DNA of 64,000 bases from Acidobacteriota bacterium. GTDB taxonomy: Bacteria; Acidobacteriota; UBA890; WLXD01. Positions 54,591 to 63,607 of the stretch are shown piece after piece. The stretch spans positions 62,001 to 126,000 of the forward strand of contig WLXD01000005.1 of assembly GCA_012103255.1 (NCBI GenBank). Reading direction: 5' to 3'. The notes below the pieces were generated by a model. The model was not told the origin of the DNA. It saw only the letters and a program-made list of their open reading frames with translations, and ran no database searches. The position numbers and the translations under genes are program-made. Position 1 is the first letter of the stretch; each line of letters starts with the position of its first letter.

Positions 54591-55571
54591 ATGCCCGCTC
54601 TCGAACCTACGAAGTCACTCTGGCACAACGGTGAAATTGTCGCCTGGGATGACGCCAAGATCCACGTCGGGACGCACGTCCTGCACTACGGATCTTCCGT
54701 TTTCGAGGGTATTCGCTGCTACAAGACCGAGCGCGGTTCGGCCGTGTTCCGCCTCGACGAGCACGCTCGTCGACTCGTGGATTCGGCAAAGATCTATCGA
54801 ATGGACACGGGCTACGACGCCGACGCCATCGCGAACGCGTGTCTCGAGACCGTCCGCGCCAACGAGATGGAGCATTGCTACATCCGGCCGATTGCCTTTC
54901 GAGGGTTCCACTCGCTCGGCGTGAACCCGACCCCCTGCCCGGTGGAGACCTGGGTCATGGTGTGGAAGTGGGGCGCCTACCTCGGTGAGGAAGCACTCGA
55001 GGAGGGAGTGGACGTCAAGGTGTCTACGTGGAGTCGCTCGGCGCCAAACACGATGCCGTTCATGGCCAAGGCGGGCTCGAACTACATGAGCTCCGCGTTG
55101 ATCAAGATGGAAGCGATCGAAGAGGGCTATGCGGAAGGCATCGCGCTCAACCCAGAGGGCCATGTTTCCGAGGGCTCCGGCGAGAACGTGTTCGTCGTTC
55201 GGGGTGACGTAATTTTCACCCCGCCACTGGCCGACTCGATCCTGCCCGGAATCACGCGCGACAGCGTGATTACGATGGCGCGCGACCTGGGTTTCGAGGT
55301 TCGACAGGAGTCGCTGCCGCGCGAGTCGCTCTACATCGCCGACGAGGTTTTCTTCACGGGAACCGCCGCCGAGATCACTCCAGTTCGGTCGGTCGATCGC
55401 ATCACCGTAGGCGCCGGACGGCGCGGTCCGATCACGGAGCAACTGCAGCAGCACTTCTTCGACATCGTCAAGGGACGGATCGACGATCCGTACGGCTGGC
55501 TCACGCCGGTTTACGGAGAAACGCTGTCAGAGGCGGAAGCGGCCTTCGCCGGAGAACCCGCCGGCGCCTAG
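54591..55571 (+). CDS. ilvE: Branched-chain amino acid aminotransferase
   Basis: 326 residues, fold-type IV PLP enzyme transaminating branched-chain 2-oxo acids. Motifs: [34 protein letters not shown] near 10-45, the PLP lysine in [15 protein letters not shown] near residue 160, and [10 protein letters not shown] near 195. GGAGG is six bases before the ATG at 54591. It is alone between anmK and pilT. Confidence 0.95.
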   Translation: MPALEPTKSLWHNGEIVAWDDAKIHVGTHVLHYGSSVFEGIRCYKTERGSAVFRLDEHARRLVDSAKIYRMDTGYDADAIANACLETVRANEMEHCYIRPIAFRGFHSLGVNPTPCPVETWVMVWKWGAYLGEEALEEGVDVKVSTWSRSAPNTMPFMAKAGSNYMSSALIKMEAIEEGYAEGIALNPEGHVSEGSGENVFVVRGDVIFTPPLADSILPGITRDSVITMARDLGFEVRQESLPRESLYIADEVFFTGTAAEITPVRSVDRITVGAGRRGPITEQLQQHFFDIVKGRIDDPYGWLTPVYGETLSEAEAAFAGEPAGA

Positions 55572-55592
55572 CATCACTTCGATGGTCAGAAG

Positions 55593-55608
55593 TGGCGTCT
55601 GCTGTGCA
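55593..55608 (+). promoter_or_regulatory. Possible sigma-54 promoter before pilT
   Basis: TGGCGTCTGCTGTGCA has GG and GC ten bases apart, as in -24/-12 elements (consensus TGGCAC-N5-TTGCA), 54 bases before pilT. Single short match, so weak. Confidence 0.25.
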
Positions 55609-55661
55609 TTGCAGTGAAATAGGGTTTTGAAGTAGGCCTGAGTGCCGTCTATCGTGACGGC

Positions 55662-56789
55662 ATGCAGCTAGACCCCATACTCGCTGAAGCAGTACGCCTC
55701 CAGGCTACAGACGTCCACTTGCGCGTCGGCAGTCCCGCGATCCTCCGCGTGGACGGCGATATCCGTGCGTTTGACGAGACTGCCCTGACCGCGGCAGACA
55801 CCCGTCAGGCCGTGGAATGGGTTCTGCGCAACCACCGGGTTGAACTCCAAGCCGGTCGCGAACTCGATATCGGGTACGCCGTAGAAGGACTGGGTCGATT
55901 CCGCGCGAACATCTTCACCGAGGGAGGACAGATCGGCCTCGTGCTGCGCGTCATGCCGCCCTCGCCCAAGGACATTGCTTCGCTGCACTTGCCGAACGTT
56001 CTCAGCGAAGTAGCCTGCGAAGAACGTGGTCTGGTGCTCGTCACGGGCGTGACAGGTAGCGGTAAGTCGACCACGCTCGCAGCGATGATCGATCATGTGA
56101 ATCAGCATCTCCGCAAGCACATCGTCACGGTCGAGGACCCGATCGAATACGTGCACGAGGAGAAGCAGTGCTTGATCACTCAACGCCAGATTGGCGTCGA
56201 TACGAGCGACTTTGCGATGGCCTTGCGCGCCGCACTGCGCCAGGATCCGGACGTGATTCTTATCGGTGAGATGCGAGATCGCGAGACCATCGATTCGGCG
56301 CTGTTGGCTGCCGAGACTGGTCACATGGTGTTCTCGACGCTGCACACCGTCGACGCGTACGAAACGATCAGCCGTATTCTCGCGACCTATCCGCCGCACC
56401 AGCAACAGCAGGTCCGTACTCAGATGGCAGACGTGCTGCGTGCTGTGGTTTCGCAGCGACTCTTGCCTCACGCCTCCGGTTCCGGCCTCGTGCCGGCTGT
56501 TGAGATTCTGATCAACACCAAGTTTGTCTCCGAGTGCATACGTGACGAGAAGCGCACCCACCGTCTGACCGACGTGATGGCGGATGGCGCGGCTCAGTAC
56601 GGCATGCAGACGTTTGATCAGTCGCTACTGGCCCTGGTCGAGAACCAGTTCATCACCGAAGAGGTCGCGATCGCCGCGGCCACCAGCCCGAACGACCTCA
56701 AGCTACAACTTCGCGGTATCGTGAACTCGATGCAAGCAAGGAAAGTAGCTACAGGTACGGTCGGGCTTGGACCCGCCGGCTCGATGTGA
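55662..56789 (+). CDS. pilT: Type IV pilus retraction ATPase PilT
   Basis: 375 residues of the secretion ATPase family. Walker A GVTGSGKSTTLAAMID near 128, the Asp box TVEDPIEYVH near 157, Walker B DVILIGEMRDRETI near 197 and the His box TGHMVFSTLHTVDA near 221. It drives pilus retraction and twitching on the cytoplasmic side. The C-terminal AIRNLIRE motif of some PilT is not obvious (CIRDEKRTHRLTDVM instead), so it may be a PilU-like form. No other pil gene is near. Confidence 0.93.
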   Translation: MQLDPILAEAVRLQATDVHLRVGSPAILRVDGDIRAFDETALTAADTRQAVEWVLRNHRVELQAGRELDIGYAVEGLGRFRANIFTEGGQIGLVLRVMPPSPKDIASLHLPNVLSEVACEERGLVLVTGVTGSGKSTTLAAMIDHVNQHLRKHIVTVEDPIEYVHEEKQCLITQRQIGVDTSDFAMALRAALRQDPDVILIGEMRDRETIDSALLAAETGHMVFSTLHTVDAYETISRILATYPPHQQQQVRTQMADVLRAVVSQRLLPHASGSGLVPAVEILINTKFVSECIRDEKRTHRLTDVMADGAAQYGMQTFDQSLLALVENQFITEEVAIAAATSPNDLKLQLRGIVNSMQARKVATGTVGLGPAGSM

Positions 56790-57274
56790 CGGGCGGAGCG
56801 CCTCGAGGGGCGCTCGCCGACGCACTGGCACTGCTGGGACGTCGTGACTTCACCGAGAGCAAGTTGCGTGAGCGACTTCTCAAGCGTGGCCACGATGAGC
56901 AAGACGCCGATGCGGCTGTCGTCCGGTGCCGCGAGTACGGCTACGTTGACGATCGGGCATGGGGCGCCGCGCGCGCAACGGAGCTCTTCCGCCGCAAACC
57001 GGTAGGCCGTAAGGGCCTGCTGCATGACTTGCAGCGCCAGGGGATCCCCCGGACAATGGCCGAACAGGTCGCCGACGACGCCTACGCCGAGCATGGCGGG
57101 GAGCGCGCGGTTCTGGCGGATGCCCTGCAGCGTTGGGTGGATCGAAGCGGCCCGCCGGCCGACTGGCGATCAATCCGCCGTTGTTCGGGTCATCTCCAAC
57201 GGCGTGGCTTCGCCGCGGGTGACGTCCAGGCGGCTCTCTCACCCTGGCTTGATGATGTGAGCACCCGAGGCTGA
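56786..57274 (+). CDS. recX: RecX-type regulator of RecA
   Basis: 162 residues. The start TGGAPRGALADALALLGRRDFTESKLRERLLKRG matches RecX helical repeats, and later YGYVDDRAWGAARATELFRR and QGIPRTMAEQVADDA are typical. RecX inhibits RecA filament formation. Start is GTG in a GTGA overlap with pilT, an unusual neighbour for recX, which is more often beside recA. alaS follows two bases later. Confidence 0.88.
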   Translation: MTGGAPRGALADALALLGRRDFTESKLRERLLKRGHDEQDADAAVVRCREYGYVDDRAWGAARATELFRRKPVGRKGLLHDLQRQGIPRTMAEQVADDAYAEHGGERAVLADALQRWVDRSGPPADWRSIRRCSGHLQRRGFAAGDVQAALSPWLDDVSTRG

Positions 57275-57276
57275 AC

Positions 57277-59922
57277 GTGACTTTCACCAGCGACGAGATT
57301 CGCCAGCAATTCATCGACTTCTTCGTCGAACGCGGTCACACCGAGGTGGCGTCGGGAAGCCTGATTCCTGCCGACGACCCGACACTCCTGTTCACCAACG
57401 CCGGGATGAACCAGTTCAAGTCGGTTTTCCTCGGCGAAGTCGAACGGAGCTATCCACGTGCAGTGACTTCGCAGAAGTGCATGCGTGTGTCGGGCAAGCA
57501 CAACGATCTCGAGAACGTGGGCCCGTCCCTCTACCACCACACGTTCTTCGAGATGTTGGGGAACTTCTCGTTCGGTGACTACTTCAAGGAAGAGGCCATC
57601 AGGCTTGCCTGGGAGTTGTTCACCGAGGTGTTCAAGCTGGACAAGGAACGCCTGTGGGCGACCGTCTACACCGACGATGACGAAGCTGCGGAGTTGTGGG
57701 TGCGGGAGACGGACGTTCCCGCTTCACGTGTGGTTCGCCTCGGGCGGAAAGACAACTACTGGTCGATGGGTGACACGGGGCCCTGCGGGCCGTGCTCGGA
57801 GCTCCACTACGACTACGACCTGGACTCCCTTGGAGCCACGGATGAGCCGGACTTTGACTCCGACCGATTTGTCGAACTGTGGAACCTGGTGTTCATGCAG
57901 TTCAACGCAGGCGCTGACGGCGAGGTAGCACCGCTACCGAGCCCGAACATCGACACCGGCGCCGGACTCGAGCGTCTCGTGGCTGTCCTCAACGGCACGC
58001 GTTCCAACTACGAGACCGACCTGTTCCAGCCGCTGATTCGGTCCGTGGCGTCGCCGCGGGGCGTCGTATACGGCAGCGACGACGAGACCGATGTGGCGTT
58101 GAGAGCTATCGCCGACCACAGCCGCGCACTTTCGTTCCTGCTCAGCGACGGTGTGATGCCAGCCAACGAGGGGCGCGGCTACGTGCTCCGCCGTCTACTG
58201 CGCCGCGCCATGCGCTTTGGGATGAAACTCGGCTACGACACGCCGTTCCTGCACTCGGCCACCGGTGTGGTCATTGACCAGATGGGCTCGACCTATCCCG
58301 AACTCAAGGAACACGCCGAAGTCATTGGCCGCGTCGTGAAAGGGGAGGAAGACCGATTCCTTTCGACGCTTGCGTCCGGATCGGGGAAGTTCAACGACCT
58401 CATCGCCGACCTCCGTAGCCGAGATGAGTCGGTGATTCCGGGCGATCAGGCGTTTCGTCTCTACGATACGCACGGTCTGCCGATCGAGATGACGCGCGAG
58501 TTTGCGACTGCCGAGAACATGACGGTCGACGAAGCCGGTTTCTCTGAAGCTCTGGAGGCTCAGCGATCGCGCGGCCGATCGGCTTGGAAGGGGAGTGGCG
58601 ACGATGCGTTCCGTGAACTCGTCCGCAAGCTCGGCGCGGAGCACGGGCCGACGGAGTTCCTGGCCTATTCGCACTCTGCACTCGAAGGAGCAGAGGTGCT
58701 GGCGCTCGTTCGCGACGGTGAACTCGTGGACTCGCTAGAAGACACAGATGACGGGTTCGTCGTGCTCGACCGCACGCCGTTCTATGCCGAGTCTGGCGGT
58801 CAGGTTGGGGACACTGGCGAGATCACAGGCCCGAGCGGCTCCGCTCAGGTGGGCGACACCCAGCGGCCGGCTGCCGGTGTCATCGTCCATAGTGTGACCG
58901 TGGCCCGTGGCCGTGTAGCGGTCGGTGATCGGGTTAGCGCGACGATCGACGCGAAGCGCCGCGAAGACATCAAGCGGAATCACACTGCGACGCACCTGCT
59001 TCACGCCGCGCTACGCAATCAGCTGGGCGAGCACGTGCGCCAGGCGGGATCGCTGGTGGAGCCCGACCGACTCCGGTTCGACTTCACGCACTTCGAGCCT
59101 GTCGAGGTGGAGCAGATCGAGTCGCTCGAGACCGCTGTGAACCTCGACGTGCGTGCTGACGGACCGGTCGAGACGGAGGAGATGGCGTACGACACGGCGA
59201 TCGACCGCGGCGCACTGGCGTTCTTCGGCGAGAAGTACGGAGATGACGTGCGCGTCGTGAACGTTCCGGGCGTGTCTATGGAGCTCTGCGGCGGCATCCA
59301 CGTGGCGCGAACGGGTGAGATCGGCATGATGGCTATTCAACGTGAAGAGAGCGTCGCCGCCGGAACTCGTCGTATCGAGGCCGTCACAGGAGAACGTGCG
59401 GTCGCGGCACTGCAGCACTATCGGCAGCTAGTTCGTGGCGCTGCAACGCGGGCGCGGACCCAGGAGGACACGCTCGAGGAAAGCATCGGCAAGCTGGTTG
59501 ATCGGGCCGCTAGCGCCGAGAGAGAGGTCGAGGATCTGCGACTGAAGCTCGCCTCGCAGGGCGGCGGAGCGGGCGACTCCGACGAAGTAGAGGTCGCCGG
59601 GATCCGCGTCGTGAGACAACTGGTGCAGGACCTCGACGGCGGCGGCATGCGCCAGCTCGTCGACGAGGTCAAGAACCGGATCGGCTCTGGAATCGTGGTG
59701 CTCGGTTCGCAGCGTGGCGGCAAGGCCGCGCTGGCCGTTGGGGTAACCGACGACCTCACCGACCGCATCGGGGCCGGTGACATCGTCAATCGCGTGGCGC
59801 CCGTCATGGGTGGCGGTGGTGGCGGTCACAAAGGTATGGCGCAGGCTGGTGGTCCAGACGCAGCAAAAGTCACTGCTGCTCTCGAACAGTCTCCAGAACT
59901 GATCGGCGATCTGCTAGAGTAG
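57277..59922 (+). CDS. alaS: Alanyl-tRNA synthetase
   Basis: 881 residues. It charges tRNA-Ala and has editing and C-terminal domains. N-terminal class II core: FFVERGHTEVASGSLIPADDPTLLFTNAGMNQFK and CMRVSGKHNDLENVG. The editing site HxxxH is in NHTATHLLHAALR near 568, with the Cys/His partner in CGGIHVARTGEIG near 668. The C-terminal part ends GGGGGHKGMAQAGGPD. Start GTG with CGAGG seven bases upstream. A hairpin with 8-bp arms follows at 59925-59951, without a T run. Confidence 0.97.
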   Translation: MTFTSDEIRQQFIDFFVERGHTEVASGSLIPADDPTLLFTNAGMNQFKSVFLGEVERSYPRAVTSQKCMRVSGKHNDLENVGPSLYHHTFFEMLGNFSFGDYFKEEAIRLAWELFTEVFKLDKERLWATVYTDDDEAAELWVRETDVPASRVVRLGRKDNYWSMGDTGPCGPCSELHYDYDLDSLGATDEPDFDSDRFVELWNLVFMQFNAGADGEVAPLPSPNIDTGAGLERLVAVLNGTRSNYETDLFQPLIRSVASPRGVVYGSDDETDVALRAIADHSRALSFLLSDGVMPANEGRGYVLRRLLRRAMRFGMKLGYDTPFLHSATGVVIDQMGSTYPELKEHAEVIGRVVKGEEDRFLSTLASGSGKFNDLIADLRSRDESVIPGDQAFRLYDTHGLPIEMTREFATAENMTVDEAGFSEALEAQRSRGRSAWKGSGDDAFRELVRKLGAEHGPTEFLAYSHSALEGAEVLALVRDGELVDSLEDTDDGFVVLDRTPFYAESGGQVGDTGEITGPSGSAQVGDTQRPAAGVIVHSVTVARGRVAVGDRVSATIDAKRREDIKRNHTATHLLHAALRNQLGEHVRQAGSLVEPDRLRFDFTHFEPVEVEQIESLETAVNLDVRADGPVETEEMAYDTAIDRGALAFFGEKYGDDVRVVNVPGVSMELCGGIHVARTGEIGMMAIQREESVAAGTRRIEAVTGERAVAALQHYRQLVRGAATRARTQEDTLEESIGKLVDRAASAEREVEDLRLKLASQGGGAGDSDEVEVAGIRVVRQLVQDLDGGGMRQLVDEVKNRIGSGIVVLGSQRGGKAALAVGVTDDLTDRIGAGDIVNRVAPVMGGGGGGHKGMAQAGGPDAAKVTAALEQSPELIGDLLE

Positions 59923-60013
59923 ATCGCAGAACGGCTTGAAGTGGTTCTGCGGTCGTACAGGCCCTGAACTGCGGGGGCGCTGTTTCTGACGAGGGGGGCC
60001 GAGGTGTCACGTC

Positions 60014-60622
60014 GTGTGCCTTGCACAGTGGAGCTTTTCATCTAGCGGGCGCCAGCCTGCCTGGTTACTCCTTGCAACGTTCCTCTGTCTGCTGCCGGCA
60101 GGACTTGCCGAGGCACAGATCTGGGTCGTTACCGAGGCGGATGGTTCGCAGCGCTTCACGACCGAACCCGAGCCCGGAGCCGAGGTGTACATGCGGACGC
60201 GCCACGGCGCCCGCCGCCGTCCGAACGTCACGGTTCCCTATGGCGACTCCATCCTGAACGCCGCGAGCGACACCGGGGTGGAGCCGGCTCTGATCACCGC
60301 GGTGATCCAGGCCGAGTCGAACTTCGACCCGCAGGCGCTCTCGTCCAAGGGCGCCCAGGGTCTCATGCAACTCATGCCGGAGACCGCCGAGGAGCTGGGC
60401 GTCCGCGATGTCTGGAACCCGGAGCAGAACATCCGCGGTGGAACAACTCACCTTGCACGACTTCTCGGGAAGTACGACGACGTCACCCTTGCGCTCGCGG
60501 CATACAACGCCGGCGAGGGGACCGTAGATCGTCACGGGGGCATTCCCCCGTTCCGTGAAACGCAACAGTACGTCGATCGCGTGTTGACGTACTACCGGTC
60601 GTACCAAGGCACCAACAACTAG
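60014..60622 (+). CDS. Lytic transglycosylase (SLT domain)
   Basis: 202 residues. A signal peptide (WLLLATFLCLLPAGLAEA) is followed by a short N-terminal stretch with a DUF4124-like look (WVVTEADGSQRFTTEP). The SLT fold contains the catalytic Glu in ITAVIQAESNFDPQALSSKG near 100, GLMQLMPETAEELGV and LALAAYNAGEGTVDRHGG. It cuts peptidoglycan in the periplasm to 1,6-anhydro products, which AnmK recycles. Start is GTG 60014 without a clear ribosome site. Confidence 0.9.
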   Translation: MCLAQWSFSSSGRQPAWLLLATFLCLLPAGLAEAQIWVVTEADGSQRFTTEPEPGAEVYMRTRHGARRRPNVTVPYGDSILNAASDTGVEPALITAVIQAESNFDPQALSSKGAQGLMQLMPETAEELGVRDVWNPEQNIRGGTTHLARLLGKYDDVTLALAAYNAGEGTVDRHGGIPPFRETQQYVDRVLTYYRSYQGTNN

Positions 60623-60697
60623 CCTGAATATCTGAGGCCGATCCAAACTGTTCAGAAGTGACTAGAGGTGACTAGTAATCATCTGATCTTGCGTCTG

Positions 60698-60727
60698 TTG
60701 CAGTCATTGCACTTTTCGTCTTATACT
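60698..60727 (+). promoter_or_regulatory. Candidate sigma-70 promoter of the amidase gene
   Basis: TTGCAG (60698-60703), 18-base spacer, TATACT (60722-60727), 73 bases before the amidase ATG. Just upstream GTGACTAG occurs twice, ten bases apart, near 60657-60674. Confidence 0.55.
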
Positions 60728-60799
60728 CTGGCGCTGAGTCTCTTCCGGGGCGGAAGCAGTCTAGAGTTGATTTGAGGGCGGCAGGGCGGAATCCTTGCC

Positions 60800-62560
60800 A
60801 TGAAGCGTCAACGAACCCTGTTCGTGATGGCCATCATCGGCGTGTTGCTCTACACGCCGAATGCCGGCGCGCGGTCCGAGACCGCCGAGACGATCTTCGA
60901 ACGCGCAGAAACGCTCTATCGACAGTTGCGTCAGGTCGACCCCGATTGCGCCGACGCGGACGCGTGGACGAGTCTGGTCGGAGCCTTCGGCCGCATCCCG
61001 GCCGAGTACCCGACCAATCACCTTGCTGGCGATGCCCTATGGCGAGTAGGGGACATCCACACGCGAATGGCCGCGGCAGGCAACGGCACATCGGCCCGCG
61101 CGGCGGTGGTGGCCTATAGCGCGCTCACCAACCGCTATCCCGGGAGCACTTACGCGCCAGAGGCCTACCTGCGACTCGGTGACCTGTCTGAGGGCCGCGT
61201 TGCCGAGGCGTACTACGTGCAGTTGCGCGAGGCGCACCCGACGTCGCCGCAGGCCGAGGTAGCAGGCCGCCGGCTCGAAGGCATTCACGAAGCGCGCGGC
61301 CTGGCCGCGTCTGATACCGGTCGACTCGAACCCTCGACCTCGGACGCCGACGCCGTCGGCTCCGACGAGTCGCCGCAGCCGCTCGGAAGCGAGTTGGAGG
61401 CGTTGCCCACCCCCGCCTCCGACACGCTCTCCGAGCGGCGCACTTTTGATGAGGATCCCGCACCCGTGGTGCCCGAGATGGGGCAGCTATTTGGAGTGCG
61501 GCATTTCTCAGATTCCACGCACACTCGGATCGTCTTCGACCTGGATCGTGCTCTTCAGCACCGCATGGGCGAGGTGTCCTCGCCACCGCGGGTCTTTATC
61601 GACCTGATCGGTGCCGAGCTTCCGGCAGATCTACCGCGTCAGTTGGAGATCGCCGGAACTGGAGTGCAGCAGATCCGGATGGCGGTGAATCGCCCCGGTG
61701 TTGTACGGGCTGTTCTCGACCTCGAATCCGCCGCCGGATACAGCATCTTCACGCTCTCCAACCCGCACCGACTGGTTCTCGACGTGCCGAGCCCGGAAAT
61801 CTCCGAACAGTTGTCGACCGCCCGTCGGCCGCCAGCTCCGGAAGGGGGCGGTGAGGCGCGTCAGCTTGGATTCGGTATCCGCCGCATCGTCATCGACCCG
61901 GGACATGGCGGGACGGCGCCAGGCGCGATCGGCAAGGGCGGCCACACGGAGAAGGAACTGGCGCTCGATATCTCCAAGCGATTGGCGGACAACCTGCGCG
62001 GCGGTGGCTACGAGGTGCTCATGACTCGTCAAGGCGACGAGTCGGTTGCGCTGGAGGAGCGTTCTAGTTTCGCCACACGTCAGAACGCCGATATGTTCGT
62101 GTCGATTCACATCAACTCGAGCAGCAACCGGAATCTCTCCGGGTTCGAGACTTACTACCTCGATCTCGCGACGGACCCTACGGCGGCGGAAACCGCCTTC
62201 CGTGAAAACGACATGGTTGAGGGCGGTATCGGTAACCTCGAAGAGGTGCTCGACGATATCGTCAAGAACGCGAACAAGCGTGAATCGAGAGACCTCGCGC
62301 AAGCAATCCAAGACAGTCTGGTCGTTCAAACCAGCAAGTCGTACTCGGACGTTCGCGATCTTGGAGTGAAGCACGCTCCGTTTGTGGTGTTGCTCGGTGC
62401 GCGCATGCCGGCCGTGCTGGTCGAGTGCTCATTCCTGAGCCACCGGGACGAAGAGGCCAGACTGCGTGATCCGGAGTACCGGCAGCAGGTCGCGGACGCC
62501 ATCTACATCGGCATCGCGAACTACGGCGCGCGTCGACGGATGATGACCGCCGACTACTGA
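60800..62560 (+). CDS. N-acetylmuramoyl-L-alanine amidase (AMIN and Amidase_3 domains)
   Basis: 586 residues with signal peptide (FVMAIIGVLLYTPNAGA). Residues about 30-155 form TPR-like helices (TAETIFERAETLYRQL), an acidic linker follows, an AMIN domain near 230-330 (LFGVRHFSDSTHTRIVFDL) should bind peptidoglycan or the division site, and the zinc amidase domain fills the C-terminal 220 residues: IVIDPGHGGTAPGAIGKGG with the zinc His, FVSIHINSSSN, and VVLLGARMPAVLVECSFLS with the catalytic Glu. It separates daughter cells and trims the wall. The N-terminal TPR part is an addition to the usual AmiC layout. Confidence 0.92.
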   Translation: MKRQRTLFVMAIIGVLLYTPNAGARSETAETIFERAETLYRQLRQVDPDCADADAWTSLVGAFGRIPAEYPTNHLAGDALWRVGDIHTRMAAAGNGTSARAAVVAYSALTNRYPGSTYAPEAYLRLGDLSEGRVAEAYYVQLREAHPTSPQAEVAGRRLEGIHEARGLAASDTGRLEPSTSDADAVGSDESPQPLGSELEALPTPASDTLSERRTFDEDPAPVVPEMGQLFGVRHFSDSTHTRIVFDLDRALQHRMGEVSSPPRVFIDLIGAELPADLPRQLEIAGTGVQQIRMAVNRPGVVRAVLDLESAAGYSIFTLSNPHRLVLDVPSPEISEQLSTARRPPAPEGGGEARQLGFGIRRIVIDPGHGGTAPGAIGKGGHTEKELALDISKRLADNLRGGGYEVLMTRQGDESVALEERSSFATRQNADMFVSIHINSSSNRNLSGFETYYLDLATDPTAAETAFRENDMVEGGIGNLEEVLDDIVKNANKRESRDLAQAIQDSLVVQTSKSYSDVRDLGVKHAPFVVLLGARMPAVLVECSFLSHRDEEARLRDPEYRQQVADAIYIGIANYGARRRMMTADY

Positions 62561-62922
62561 GGAGCTCCGCTCGGGACGAACGTTGCGCTGAAGCCGGCGG
62601 CTTCACCGATGGTGACCTCGACGAGCCGATGATCCAAGAAGGCGGAGTCGAATTCCGCCGCAAGGTGACGCGCGACGTGTTCCGCGGTTGGACTGACGTC
62701 TCCGTATGGCGGCACATCGTTCAGACTGCGCCCGCGATGACGTCCAACCCATGTCTCCAGCCATTGCCGGACGTCCGCGGCCGCGCGCATGGTGTCGCGT
62801 GCTTCGAAGCGCACACAGGCACGCCAGTGATGCACGTGAACAGGCTCCTGCGTACCGGCATCATCGATACGGATGCGGTGTGCGGCAGGGAAACTGTCGT
62901 AGACTGCGATCAGTTCCGGCAT
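62554..62922 (-). CDS. 6-pyruvoyl-tetrahydropterin synthase/QueD-like protein
   Basis: 122 residues, PTPS fold. The zinc site is visible as FPAAHRI (His15) and HVHHW (two His near 29-31), and PTAEHVARHLAAEF near 78 matches the family's PTSENL region. The catalytic cysteine usually just before the HxH is absent; a Glu occupies that region (GTQEPVHVH). QueD, PTPS and PTPS-III (which uses Glu) are all possible. AGGA lies five bases before the ATG. Its end overlaps the amidase end by seven bases, in convergent orientation. Confidence 0.75.
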   Translation of the reverse strand: MPELIAVYDSFPAAHRIRIDDAGTQEPVHVHHWRACVRFEARDTMRAAADVRQWLETWVGRHRGRSLNDVPPYGDVSPTAEHVARHLAAEFDSAFLDHRLVEVTIGEAAGFSATFVPSGAPQ

Positions 62923-63008
62923 GCGTTCCTCGGGGCAGGGGACATTCGGAATATTAATCGAACGGCCGGACGACTAGAATCGCGAATATCCGGACCGGGA
63001 TCGCCACT

Positions 63009-63593
63009 ATGACAGACACCAAGTCGACAAGCGCAGCATCAGGGATTCCCGTGGGAGTCCTGTGGAATCTGCCCAATGCGCTGAGCCTGTTGCGCATCGT
63101 CCTGGTGCCGTTCCTCGTCGTTTTTCTGCTTACGCGCTACGCATGGGCCGGACTGGCCGTGTTCTGGGCCGCGTCGTTTACCGACTGGCTGGACGGCTAT
63201 CTGGCCAGGACCCGGAATCAGGTTACGCGCATCGGGAAACTGCTGGATCCGGTGGCCGACAAGCTCCTCGTCTCAGCCGCGTTCATCTCGCTGGTTGAGC
63301 TGGACTTGGCGCCGGCATGGATGGTTGTGGTGATCATCGGCCGCGAGATCGCCGTCACGGGCTTGCGCGCAGTTGCGGCGGACGCTCACATGATCATCCC
63401 GGCTGGGGCTATCGGGAAGTACAAGCTCTGCGCGCAGGTTGTCGCAGTCAGCATTCTGATCCTCCAGCTTCGCTTTGAGTGGCTGGCGCAGTACGCGACG
63501 ATCGCGCTCTGGATTGTGGTGACCCTGGCGGCGCTGTCTGCCGTGCAGTACTTCTGGGCCTTCTGGAGCCGCGTCGGCGAATCGACGCACTGA
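63009..63593 (+). CDS. pgsA: CDP-diacylglycerol-glycerol-3-phosphate 3-phosphatidyltransferase
   Basis: 194-residue membrane enzyme of phosphatidylglycerol synthesis. NLPNALSLLRIVLVPFLVVFL starts the first helix, and the CDP-alcohol phosphatidyltransferase signature is in DWLDGYLARTRNQVTRIGKL followed by LDPVADK near 60-85. VVIIGREIAVTGLRAVAAD near 115 is typical of PgsA rather than PssA. It provides phosphatidylglycerol beside the phosphatidylethanolamine made by psd/pssA in this window. Confidence 0.93.
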   Translation: MTDTKSTSAASGIPVGVLWNLPNALSLLRIVLVPFLVVFLLTRYAWAGLAVFWAASFTDWLDGYLARTRNQVTRIGKLLDPVADKLLVSAAFISLVELDLAPAWMVVVIIGREIAVTGLRAVAADAHMIIPAGAIGKYKLCAQVVAVSILILQLRFEWLAQYATIALWIVVTLAALSAVQYFWAFWSRVGESTH

Positions 63594-63607
63594 CTGGCGC
63601 CCGAGAG

